In this document: positions 21,838 through 32,079 of the stretch, in pieces | Numbering within the stretch: position 1 is the first letter of the stretch | How the letters are laid out: each line of letters begins with the position of its first letter | Assembly: GCA_023630585.1 (NCBI GenBank) | Contig: CM042552.1 | Coordinates: forward strand, 3,444,501-3,508,500 | Direction of reading: 5' to 3' | Origin: Cranoglanis bouderius | Taxonomy: Eukaryota; Chordata; Actinopteri; Siluriformes; Cranoglanididae | Length of the DNA: 64,000 nt | Made by a program: the position numbers and the translations under genes | Notes under the pieces: model-generated | Database searches by the model: none | Seen by the model: only the letters and a program-made list of their open reading frames with translations | What the model was told of the DNA's origin: nothing

Positions 21838-23897
21838 GTGCAGGCGCTTTGCGAAGAGGATTTACGTGACCTTACCCTCAGAGGAAGTACGTCCCAGAGT
21901 GAACCATTCATGATTAAGAGAAATAAACTTATTACGACCTAGCAATTGTATTTATACCAGTTGCCGGTTACCGGTATACCGGTTGCCAGATTTGCAGTAT
22001 TCACACAGATTTGTTCTACCTTCTCGCTGCCCAGACAGTTATTATTGTCAACGCTAAGTCTCGTCTCATGAGCACACTTCTTGTTACCGTTCTCAACATG
22101 AGCTCTGCTCGTTATTTACTCTACTTGGTCTCAAAGCTATCTTTTATTTATCACGATATCCACAATAATATGAGACCGTTTCAAACTCTTAGCCAATGAC
22201 CATTTACGGAAATGTTTTTAATGGTGCCGTAAGATGAAATACCGTAAGATGTTTACTTTTAAATGTTACGCCACATGATAGATGTGATGATAGTCTTGGT
22301 GTTGGACTTTAAATTAGTGGAGTGTTATAAGGTTCGGAAAGTCAGATTTCGAGTATGGTATCATATATTCAGCTGTCAGGTGCTGGGGTTAATGGAAATG
22401 TTCCACCACTGGACATATTACAACCCTGACTTTTTGTTTGTGCGGTCGTTGTGACTACTACTGACCGCGGGAGTGAAGCTTTTATTGATCAATTCTGGAA
22501 TGTTGTCCAGTGGATAAATATAATATAAAAATATATACACTTTGTGTATATATAAAAAATATACCCTTTGTTTGAGTTTTGATATTGAGATTCGTTTTTA
22601 ACTGGTTTTGAAGTGATATTGGACTGTTTTTGGCGGATCTGGCAACCCTGTGGTCACTGAAGATCCATTCGGAGCAAATAGAAATACCAGCTCGGGTGTG
22701 CGTGGCTCTCAAATTATTTCTCAACGATGCAATTACCAAGTCTGAACTCTGTGTGTGCGTGTGTGTGTGTGCGTGTGTGTGTGTTGCAGACTCGGTTGAA
22801 GCTGCTGAAGAATCTCCTAAATAAACATGGCAACCCACTGACGCCAAAAGAGCTGAATCAGCTAGCCAGGTCTGTCTTCTCTAACACACACACACACACA
22901 AATGTGTGAGGAAAAAAAAGGCAGACTGGACTATTGTGGTAATCTTATTGCTCTGTGCATGTGTGTGTGTGTGTATGTGTGTGTATGTGTGTGTAGGATG
23001 ACTGAGGGTTACTCAGGCAGTGATCTGACCTCCTTGGCTAAAGATGCTGCACTGGGACCCATACGAGGTGAGATTACAGAAAAGAAACACTTCTATGTAT
23101 TTATTTGTGTATATTCTGTGTGTAATCTGATCTCTGCATGTCCACAGAGCTTCTTCCAGAGCAAGTGAGGAACATGGCGGCAAATGAGGTACAGTTCTTC
23201 CTGGTTCATTTCAGATTTGTGTGTTCTTATGTGTGTTAAGAACAGTAATTTGTAGCAGGGGGTGTGTATCGTCTTCTTAGATGATTAATGAGCTTGTTGA
23301 TGACTCATGGTCAACTGTGTAATGCATGAAGGATACATTTAAGTGTGATTCAGATATTGCACAAATGGCCACAGACACAGAGGCCACGTCTCCTTCACTG
23401 AGACTGACAGACACAGAGGCTACACCTCCATGACAGGGACTGAGAAACAGAGGCCACACCTCCTTCACTGGGACTGAGACACAGAGGCCACGCCTCCAGG
23501 ACAGAGACTGAGACAGAGGCTGACGGGCCACGCCTCCTTCGCTGAGACTGACGGGCCACGCTTCTTTCGCTGGGACTGACGGGCCACGCCTCCTTCGCTG
23601 GGACTGACACTGCCACGCCTCCTTCGCTGGGACTGACACTGCCACGCCTCCTTCGCTGGGACTGACACTGCCACGCCTCCTTCGCTGGGACTGACACTGC
23701 CACGCCTCCTTCGCTGGGACTGACACTGCCACGCCTGGAGCCCAAAATAATGTCTCTGTTTCTTTCTCTCCTAGATGAGGAACATTCGTTTCTCAGATTT
23801 CGTCGAGTCTCTGAAGAAGATCAAGAAGAGTGTCAGTCCTCAAACTCTGGAGCAGTACATACGCTGGAACCAGGACTATGGAGACACCACTGTATGA
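13981..23897 (+). CDS. spast: Spastin, microtubule-severing AAA ATPase (17 coding exons)
   Basis: Spastin hexamers cut microtubules and shape the ER. Exons: 13981-14350, 17136-17219, 17311-17394, 18399-18479, 18884-19029, 20018-20163, 20303-20396, 20536-20610, 20775-20846, 21152-21227, 21383-21474, 21630-21709, 21844-21886, 22790-22869, 22997-23067, 23148-23188, 23775-23897; all phases join, giving 585 aa (human 616). Seen in order: proline run and hydrophobic ER hairpin (about 44-76), MIT domain (about 104-180), microtubule-binding linker (about 255-305), Walker A GPPGNGKT 351-358, Walker B VIFIDEID 406-413, arginine fingers R467-R468, and C-terminal helix ending GDTTV. Offsets to the human residues are a constant 31 in the AAA domain. 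A second ATG at codon 82 (14224) has a strong context (G at -3, G at +4) and matches the human M87 start. Exon 4 is in frame and probably a cassette. Most introns carry (GT)n at the acceptor. Confidence 0.98.
14735..14890. mobile_element. MITE with GAGGAATAAAACACT terminal repeats
   Basis: It starts GAGGAATAAAACACTC and ends AGTGTTTTATTCCTC, giving about 15 bp of near-perfect terminal inverted repeat around a short non-coding core. It lies in spast intron 1. Related ends are seen at about 4487 and 63943. Confidence 0.6.
15514..15604. repeat. Dispersed repeat with CGATATATCG palindromes
   Basis: Contains GTCGATCGATATATCG, GGCTGATATATCGGC and GGGCCGATAAATC, a phrase family common in teleost DNA transposon remnants. 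It is interrupted on its right by the SINE at 15605. Confidence 0.5.
15605..15775 (+). mobile_element. tRNA-derived SINE, 5'-truncated
   Basis: Same family as the copy at 10761. It lacks the first tRNA bases but keeps GGTTAAGACGTTGGGCTACT, the B box and the AAATGTAAGTCGCTCTGGA tail. In spast intron 1. Confidence 0.8.
15985..16146 (+). repeat. Dispersed repeat ending in AATTGAATTGAA-type tail
   Basis: Contains GGGATAAATTCATACATTT, AAAGCTGCTTTGGGACAATG and AAAAGCGCTATGCAAATAAA, ending in short GAATT repeats. The phrasing is typical of an otophysan SINE/MITE 3' end. In spast intron 1. Confidence 0.6.
16320..16513. mobile_element. hAT-type MITE with 8-bp target duplication
   Basis: 194 bp bounded by CAGTGGTCACCAACCC at the left and GGGTTGGTGACCACTG at the right. 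The inverted repeats extend inward through CTGTTCCTGGAGATCTACC. The flanks GTCTAACA (16312-16319) and CTCTAGCA (16514-16521) match at 6 of 8 positions, as expected of a hAT target duplication that has drifted. There is no coding capacity. In spast intron 1. Confidence 0.8.
17757..18340. repeat. Pyrimidine-rich minisatellite, about 62-bp unit, in spast intron 3
   Basis: Tandem, partly degenerate units of the form ACTCTCTCTGACTCTTTGTG / ACTCTCTCTGACTCCTTCTT / TCTCTCTGACTCTCCCTGAT plus TT. The best copies are around 17970-18150. The plus (sense) strand is almost pure pyrimidine plus G. It ends shortly before the exon 4 acceptor and could act as an oversized polypyrimidine tract or form triplex/H-DNA. 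Confidence 0.85.
18399..18479 (+). other. spast: spast coding exon 4, probable cassette exon
   Basis: 81 bp, phase 1 at both ends, so skipping keeps the frame. The acceptor is unusual (GGTGAAG|CC, with the pyrimidine tract about 20 nt upstream), while the donor CAG|GTGAGG is good. The encoded TDVINSRLSNGSLRP aligns with the human exon 4 region containing TDV...NGHL. Human exon 4 is known to be alternatively skipped. Confidence 0.75.
19042..19072. repeat. (AC)n directly after the spast exon 5 donor
   Basis: The AC run starts 13 nt downstream of the exon 5 splice donor at 19030. It pairs in sense with any of the four (GT)n arrays further down the same intron. Confidence 0.9.
19090..20014 (+). 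repeat. Four tandem copies of a roughly 230-bp unit, each ending in (GT)n, in spast intron 5
   Basis: GT arrays start at 19263, 19492, 19727 and 19960, a spacing of 229, 235 and 233 bp. The DNA between them is homologous: each unit carries variants of ATTGATTCACTTAAAAGTCA, then GTGGTTAGGATTAG, then TAGTAATAGGATACTG immediately before the GT array. The last array runs straight into the exon 6 acceptor (CAG at 20015-20017). The acceptor-proximal unit has therefore been tandemly multiplied. Confidence 0.85.
20431..20480. repeat. (AC)n in spast intron 7
   Basis: The AC run starts about 35 nt after the exon 7 donor (20397). The acceptor side of this intron has only TTGTTGTTGCTGTAG, so it is the AC-only case. 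Confidence 0.9.
20619..20754. repeat. (AC)n ... (GT)n pair filling spast intron 8
   Basis: AC run at about 20619-20653, just after the donor at 20611. GT run at about 20708-20754, about 20 nt before the acceptor at 20772-20774. The transcript can fold into a long CA:GU/UG stem that brings the two splice sites together in a 164-nt intron. Confidence 0.9.
21240..21380. repeat. (AC)n ... (GT)n pair filling spast intron 10
   Basis: AC run at about 21240-21291, 12 nt after the donor at 21228. GT run at about 21352-21380, directly joined to the acceptor AG at 21381-21382, with no polypyrimidine tract between them. Intron length is 155 nt. Confidence 0.9.
21780..21834. repeat. (GT)n before the spast exon 13 acceptor
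   Basis: About 27 GT units that end 7 nt before the acceptor CAG at 21841-21843. No pyrimidine tract is present. No AC partner is obvious in this intron. Confidence 0.9.
22882..22994. repeat. (AC)n ... (GT)n pair filling spast intron 14
   Basis: AC run at about 22882-22900, 12 nt after the donor at 22870. Interrupted GT run at about 22956-22994, ending in the acceptor TAG. The intron is only 127 nt. Confidence 0.85.
23362..23735. repeat. GC-rich 29-bp minisatellite in spast intron 16
   Basis: The right half has exact 29-bp units, GCCACGCCTCCTTCGCTGGG plus ACTGACACT, repeated about five times (about 23582-23735). The left half (23362-23580) is older and degenerate, with GGCCACGCCTCC-type cores. 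The repeat ends 37 nt upstream of the exon 17 acceptor. The long minus-strand open frames across it are a by-product of the repeat. Confidence 0.9.
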
Positions 23898-25040
23898 CAC
23901 ACAAACATCTTACATCACCTCTGGACTGTGACCTGAGACATTATTGATCTTTTCCAGACAGATAAAGCAAACTGTTCTTACTTGTAACACTGTTTACCCT
24001 TTTGGAGAGCAGACACTTTTGATCTTTTGTTCTTACTGTGATTGAGCACGCTTGTGATTTGGGAGACGTCACTTACGAGGACCCATTTGATTCGCACAAA
24101 TCATTGGTAAAGGAAGAAAGGATGATTGCTTTATTTAAGTGTTGAATTACCTGAAGGAATGAGGCTTCCACGTTATACATCACACATCTTCATGGTATTT
24201 TTTTTTTCTCATACTGCACGCTCAAAACAAGAACCGGCCCGAACCGGAACAAACAGAAATTGAGGTTTCGGTTCCACTAACTCGAAAGATGACTGTAATG
24301 GTCACAGTGACATCATCAGTCGTGTGCATCAACAAACAAGGCTTAATGTTTGAAAGACAAAATATCGCACCATGACAAAATCACAAGCATTTTAACCCTT
24401 TACTGCATGGAGTTGCCGTAATGCGACACTTAATTGATCTCCAATTTAAAAAGTTTTGTAATTTTTGACTATATGATACTTTCCACTGTTGCACATTGTT
24501 GCCATATGGCAACAATTTACCAATTCAAATTACTTACTTACTTTTATTACTTGAACTAATTCAAGTAATAAAAATCCATAAAAACTTTTTTTTTTTTTTT
24601 TAATTTAAATATAATAATTCATGCAGTCCAGGGTTAATACCGCTGTGTTTATTCTGAAATAAAACTACATTAGTACAAACTACAATATTCTGAAATAATA
24701 CTACACATGGTTGCTTTTAACAAACCAAGCGCCGACAACTGTAATTGTTATGTATTTTTTTCTTCGATATTCAGTGTGTGTATCGCACAAGCTACGGGTA
24801 AACAATCTGCAACACACAGTGTTAGTATCCCCGGCCCCAAGGATGCGTCTGGTGGTTCTTCTCATCTGTGCCTTAGCGTTTCTGCGGTTTCTTGACATGA
24901 ATATCAGGCTGACAGACTGAGGTGCGGTCTGAGATGTGTGTTGTAGCAGAGACAGCTCTGGTGTGCTTTGTACAGAGTCTGTAGTGACTGTATTTCAGAA
25001 TAATGTAAACAAATTCAGTAATAAGCTCAGCCAATAAATC
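23898..25040 (+). other. spast 3' UTR and possible poly(A) signals
   Basis: AATAAA hexamers occur at 24658-24663 and 25033-25038. Either could end the spast mRNA. No other gene on this strand follows before ugp2, which is on the other strand. Confidence 0.45.
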
Positions 25041-26443
25041 TTGTGTCTGGAACAAGAACTGCCAAAAATCCTGTATTTAAAGCAATAACTTGTAAACTCA
25101 TGATGTCAGACGAGACGTGCACTATGTAGTGTGTGTAGTATTTATTGTAAGAGCCAGAGAACTTACTACCTGTGTTGTAAAAAAAAAAAAATCCTAGTGT
25201 TTAAGCAATTTTGTGATTGTTTTCATTCGTTTGTATGTTTCTGCAGTACCAATTACTTACCAGCAGGGGGCAGCAGATAGATACACAGCAAATCTACATG
25301 GCGCTGCAAAATAAAGCATGAAATGGAGAACACAAATTATATTACAATATTACAGAAGGTTAAATGATTTCTTGTGTGTATTTAATGTGCGTGGTGGCGT
25401 TTTCATTTGAATGCTTCGTAATTCATGTAAAACATACTGCTAATAGTTCTACATGTATATTGCACACCTGTTCAGTTATAAAGCATTTATAAAGGATATC
25501 CAGTATATAAACATAAGAAATCAGGGTAGTTATAATGCAGTATTTTCCTCATTAAACGCAAAAGTAGATTTATAGAGATTATATTATGAAAATCGACCTT
25601 TATAAGGCACTTTTTTGTTCATTTTTAGACTATAAAGATGTAGCAACATTAAGAATATGTCGTATGTGTAATCTGTATCTAGTGCAGCAGCTACAGACGC
25701 CCTCCATGTTCTAAACATCCTTTATAAACAGTTTATTTACACTACACTGCGCATTCATTCAAAAGTAAAATTCTTTTTAGAGTGGCAGTTTGAAGGTAAT
25801 GCGAAGGAAAACAACTCGCCATTGAAGCACTTAAAAGTATGCTACGAAATTTCGAAGTTGGCTAGCAAGTTAGCATTTCGACACTCGAGTCGCTATGGTA
25901 ACAGGACCTTTTTCCACAAAGTTGGAATTAGCAGCGTAGCTAGCCAGATAGCTTGTTAATAAGGAGTGTAAAGTCGAGCTTAATTGTTGTCAAGCTATCT
26001 ATGTAACAAAATGAACAAGTCAATTAGGTGGCTGTTTGATTTTTGTCACCAAAGTGACGTTCCTGTGTTTCATCCAGTCCACCTGAGGGCTCTTTAGCTA
26101 TGCTAGCAAGAGCAATTGCACTGCATTGTCTCTTACATTGCTGTGTAAAATGAATAAATAATCTTACCTGTATGAAATGAAGTAGTTTTAATTAACCCCT
26201 TCATGCACAAATGATTAATTCTTTAGGAAGAATCTGTAATGTATAATTGCATTATATTGAATTGAATTTTGATTCTGTCTAAATGTCAAAAGTAAATGGA
26301 CTGCTAAAACAGTATTGAATAAGTAAAAGAAAAATAATTAAATCTTCTAATGTCCAACGTTTTTAACATTCAGGTCTAAAATGTGTAAGACAGTGTTTAA
26401 GAGAATATCATTTTCTAATGATATACAAAATGTACACAGTTTA

Positions 26444-26700
26444 CCCTGCTGAAAAAAAAACCCAATAGAAACCATTACAGAACTTCTAATGGTTTTAATG
26501 GTCCTTGTGGGTCTCTACTGGTAATGTGTTGGGTTCTGTTGGTGGCATGTTTATGTCTAGTGGAAACCAATACGAACCATTAAATCATAATAGAATATGG
26601 CCCAAAACTCTCTACATTTGTGAATGGTTTTAATGGTATTTGTTGTGGAAACCATTAGAATTTCTGTAATGGTTTCTATTTTTTTTTCCCCCCAGCAGGG
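26444..26700. mobile_element. MITE with CCCTGCTG/CAGCAGGG ends, copy 1
   Basis: 257 bp bounded by CCCTGCTG and CAGCAGGG, flanked by TA on both sides (26442-26443 and 26701-26702). The interior is made of AACCATTA / TAATGGTT palindromic phrases. A second copy is at 44415-44695. It is non-coding and probably mobilised by a TA-targeting transposase. Confidence 0.7.
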
Positions 26701-27057
26701 TAGGACTGTTGCAGGATGCCAAGAAAAAATATATCTATGTAGAAAGTAAGTGAAGATTCTAGAGAGCTACAGAAGTCCACGTTAATTTACAGTAATGCTC
26801 TCGAGCGATTTGGAGGTGATTTACATCTTACAATTTCTTAAAATATAAAGAGCCTTAAACTGTCTGCCTGTAAGTGTGGATACTATGCATGAAAGGGTTA
26901 ACACTGAAGGGCTGCATATGTATATTAATGACTAGTAAGTGGTCTTGGGAGAACAAGCTGCGAGACTGAGTTAGGGGAATATATATATTTTTTTAAAAAT
27001 AGAAAGGTATGATGTCTTTATAGAGACCTGGAGTAACACAAATGGCTGAAAACAGTA

Positions 27058-27060
<3 letters not shown>

Positions 27061-27148
<88 letters not shown>
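27061..27148. repeat. (TA)n microsatellite, about 44 units
   Basis: An uninterrupted TA run of about 88 bp, about 500 bp downstream (in the gene's sense) of the ugp2 stop codon. It is self-complementary and likely to extrude a cruciform. Confidence 0.95.
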
Positions 27149-27153
<5 letters not shown>

Positions 27154-27598
27154 AGCTAAAATAAAATAAAATAAATAAAATAAAAAGAAAACCATGATGG
27201 TATAACTGCATATTGCACTTTAATTTCTGAATTGCAGAACATCCGAATAACAGTTGACACGCAGCCTTTACATACACAGAAGTTTGTATCATAACTAGGC
27301 CAGAGTCAGCATTCCCACTCTTATTTGTAAGTGTTATGAGCTTAAGGTGCAGCAGATCCTGGATCAGTAACTAAAACAATCACACTGGGAGCTTGTGTGT
27401 TCAGTCTATCAACCATCTATAGTTCAGTTGAGCCCAAACAGCCAAGCTTCACAGTTTACATTCAAAATGAGTGCAAGGAACATGTAATGCCCTAAGTGCG
27501 TTAAAATTCATCAACACCCACATACACACACGCACTGTAACAGGCTCGAGGTTGATGACAGATTGCATAAAGGACAAGAAGATCTGTGTAATTTGGTT

Positions 27599-27637
<39 letters not shown>

Positions 27638-27643
27638 ATGGTT

Positions 27644-29911
27644 TCAGTGGTCCAGGATGCGCAGGTTCCCGGAGACAATCTTGTTTTCCAGCATTGCTCC
27701 AGCTGGAATGTCGATCCGGTCTCCGTGATTAGCAATGATGATCACCGTGCCCTGAAACACAGAGGAAACACGATGAAACTTATTTTCTGAAATATAAGAT
27801 ATAACAAAATGTATTGTAATATATGTTAGCATTAAAAAAAAAAAAATTAGATTCATAGATTCAGTGTTTTCTGCCATCCATCTCCATCCAACTCCATATC
27901 CACTTATCTCCATCCGTTCATCTCCATCCATCCATCACCATCCATCCATTCATCTTTTATTCACTATCTATCCATCTCCATCCATAAACAGCAATCCATA
28001 TTCATCCATTCATATCTATCTTCATCTATTTATCTCCACCCATTCATTGATCTCCAGTCATCCGTCCATCTCCAACTATATTCAGAAATCCACATTCATC
28101 CTTAAATCTCCACCCATCTATTCATCTGTGTCCATCCAATCATCTTGATATTGATCTCTCTCTGTGCATACCTGCATTCATTCATCTCCATCCGTCCACC
28201 CATTTTCAAATCCCTTAATATCTCAATATCTAGCCATCGATCTACCCAAATATGTAATAGATCCATCCAACCACCCATTTCTGTCCATCTATCCTTCTTC
28301 ATCCACACACAGTATCCAGTATCCTTCTTTCCCTCCCTCCTCTGTTGTTTACCTTCAGAGTGACCTGCTTGCCGAAAGTGACGTCTCCAGACACGGTGAG
28401 GTGATCGAGCTCCAGCATGTCCGGGATGCTCTCAAACCTCTGCAGGAAGTCCTGCACCTACACCACAAAAACATACACAATACCTCCATTACACATTTAC
28501 AGCATTTGGCAGACACCCTTATCCAGAGTGACTTACATCTCATTTATACATCTGAGCAATTGAGGGTTAAGGGCCTTGCTCAAGGGCCCAACAGCGGCAG
28601 CTTGGGGGTGTGAACTCATAACCTTCCGATCAGTAACCCAACGTCTTAACCACTGAGCTACCACTGCCCCATTACAGTTGTACACTTCTGAACTGATCTA
28701 GTGATGTGTCAAAACACACAGGTTGTTGACGTTGGACACAGTCATACATTAGCCAGTTTGTATGCTGGATTGGATTAAAGATTAAACACCACATAACCTT
28801 TGGCTGTGTGCTTTATGGTGCAATACGTCCACGGCTGAAATCTGGTCAAAGAGCAATGGAGCACAACACAGTGCAGTTTTGCAGCAGTAACAGTTTATTA
28901 ACTGAACATGAACAGGATTTTAGTTGTACTTGGTCCATCTTGTATAGGAATCAGTGCTAAACCAACACTAGTCACATGGTTACCTTGGTGAAGGAGCTGC
29001 CCAGTTTGACGTGCGGCGTGGTGTGGAACTCTCTCTTCTCGCTCATGGTGAGAGAACCCGCGTCCAGGCTGTACAGGTTGGACATGACCAGCAGCAGGTC
29101 GGAGGTGGTCTTGACCGGAAGAAAGCGGCTGCGCGGGACGTTGATGCCCAGTGCATTGTCAAAGCTCTTAATAGCAGCACCGACAGCTGTTTCCAGCTGG
29201 ATCACGTTCAGACCACCGTCCAGAGTCTGGACACACAGCATGGAGATAAAGCATACGATTTTAATTCATGAACTCCCTTTGTGTTTATTTTAAATTGATT
29301 TTCAGTAAGCGCTTTATCCTGGTCAGGGTCGCTGTGGATCCCGAGTCTATCCCAGGAACGCTGGGTGCGATGTGGGAATACACCCTGAATGGGATGTCAT
29401 CACCAATCATACACACATTTTCACCTAGGGACAATTTAGCATAACAGAGCCACCTACTAGCATGTTTTAGGAGGTGGAAGGAAACCCAGGGGAAGCCCAC
29501 AGAGGCACTGGGAAACCCGAGGTCAGGTTTGAACCAGGGACCTGGGAGCTGTGAGGTGGCAACGCTGCCATTTGTATTTGTGTGTTATTAAATTAAAGCA
29601 GATGATAACGTTTTCATTAATCCTATCGTGCGTGTGCGTTTCACCTTGGGGTTAACGATGATCTCCATGTCCATGGCGTTCTGCTCGTGCAGTCTCTTAA
29701 TAGCAGGCAGGCTGATCCACAGGTTGTTGGTGTTGAAGATCTTGAACTTGGTGACGGATTTGAACTCGTCGACGTGCGCTTTGGGAACCTGGGCGATCTC
29801 CAGCAGCCTGAGCTTATTGTCATACTGAATCAGAGTCCCACCCTGATGGAGACACACCACACACTTCCTGTTGGAGCCTAAAGCCAGTAAAAATCGACAA
29901 GTCTCTCTCTC

Positions 29912-29992
<81 letters not shown>

Positions 29993-31021
29993 CACTCTCA
30001 CTCTCTCTTGGTCCTCACCTTGATGTCAGCACGGGTCTTGTCGGTGACCTCCATGACGAACTCGCAGCGCCTGCCGGCTGGTTGGCTCATCAGGTGGTTG
30101 AGGATGTGCAGGTCGACGGTGGCACCCAGATTATCGATGTTGGACACAAAGATGTACTCCTTGCCCTCAGTGATGAGCTGATCCAGCAGGCCAGAGTTAT
30201 AGAAGCTGGTGTAGATGTCTCCATGGCCCGGAGGGTACCACGCCTCAGAGTTCTCCCCCGTCAGACCCATGTTGGTCGCCACTGGCAACAAAGACTCCTT
30301 ATTTATCCTGGGATATCTGCAGATAGAGGTAAAATGATTAATATAGAAAAGCATTAAAGAAGAGTGAGAAAAGCAAAAAGTGTGAAAAATACATTTAAAT
30401 ACAAGAAAGAAAATATACAAACGTGTGTGTGTGTGTGTACCTGCTCTGGTTGAAGGTGTGTATTTTGACGCGGTGGTGAGTGTATTTCTGCAGGATCTTC
30501 TTGGTGTCTTCATCAGTGTTAAAGCTGTTCATCAGGACCAGAGGGACGTCAGTGTTGTATGTCTTATTCAGGTGCTGCAGCGCACACACACACACACACA
30601 CACAAATACACACAAAATCATGAAAGCACCTTTGAAGAGAATGGATTAAAATATGTCTGAATGAAAAGATTTCAGTGATTTACATATGAATGAGTGAATT
30701 TGCATATCTTTGATAATGAGTAAAAGTGGTCAGGAATTTACATAGCGGCTACTGCTGTTCCCACCACATTCCACTTCTAGAGCATGTTATACTTTCAGAA
30801 CAAATCATTCAAAGCTCCAAAATGCTCCATTTCAATTCAATTCAATTCCTGCAGTCGAGTCGATTCAGAGTCGAATCGCTTTCTCACTGCACTGGAGTTC
30901 GCCTGGAAGCAAACCGACACCACCACGCTCAGACGCTCTCGGACCAGAGTGTGATCGCGGTGTTCTCAACTGCCTACAGAACCACACCTGGGTTCTTTTC
31001 AAGGATTAAACGCTGTATTTG

Positions 31022-31067
<46 letters not shown>

Positions 31068-31865
31068 TATATATATATAGTGTGTGTGCGCGTCTTGTGT
31101 TAGCGCACCTCTATCTGCCTCACAGTCAGGTCCAGGAAGGTGTTCTCATTGCGCACACTGATCAGACTCTTCGGGCCTTTACAGCCCATGCTGGTGCCCA
31201 GACCTCCGTTCAGCTTCACCACGGCCAGTTTGTTCAGACTTGCAGCTACACCCTCCGGTAACGGCTTCGCCCGGATCCTCTCATACGGCTGGATCTGAGA
31301 GGAAAAACGCCAAGACGGAGTTACTGCATCACTATTACTACTTCAGTTCTTTAACAACTGCTGCACAATATTGTCTAAAAGAATCCAGACCCCTAACACA
31401 AATAACGAACTTAATCAAGACAGAGACAATAATTTATCATTTATTTATAGCACTATATAAAAATATGGTACATTATTCCACATAAGAATTACTTTTTTAT
31501 CTTTTTTTTTTTTTTTTTAAACCCATTTATTCCCAATTGCAATTTCCAATCTCTGGTGAATCAGACACTCCGACTCTGAAATAAATATTTTGGGCTTTCC
31601 ATAGAATTATTTATTGTATTCTTTTTTTTCTACCGACTTTTAATTTTTCTTTAAAAAAAAAAATCATTTAAAATCTTTTTACTCAGGCCTGAGTCTTTAA
31701 TCAGTAAGTGTGTAAATCTCGTGAATGTGTGTTTGAATGCGTTTTATTCCTGTTGAAACTCTTGAGCTTTTGCCCTTGTGTGAGCGGTAACGCTGCCAGC
31801 CAGTGGGAGAAAAGAAAAGCATGAAAAGGCAGTGAGATGGGTGAAGGAAGGAATGAATTAAAAGG

Positions 31866-31927
<62 letters not shown>

Positions 31928-31992
31928 AGGGGTGGCATTTATCTTCATGATAGCCGTGACAGGCCCAAGTGTCCAAAAAGCAGTTACCTGGC

Positions 31993-32079
<87 letters not shown>

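Larger units (their letters stand above)
25060..27640. other. Intergenic between spast and ugp2 3' ends, no gene seen
   Basis: Tail-to-tail spacer. It contains an X-box-like sequence GTCGCTATGGTAAC at 25889-25902 (one mismatch), a MITE at 26444-26700 and a long (TA)n at 27061-27148. No exon is recognised. The ugp2 3' UTR must occupy part of the right end. Confidence 0.5.

Noticed and set aside
23277..23745. Minus-strand open frames with repeated VPAKEAWQCQ
   Set aside because: Translation of the 29-bp minisatellite inside a spast intron.
28972..30649. Plus-strand open frames opposite ugp2 exons
   Set aside because: Shadows of the minus-strand coding exons. No independent signals.
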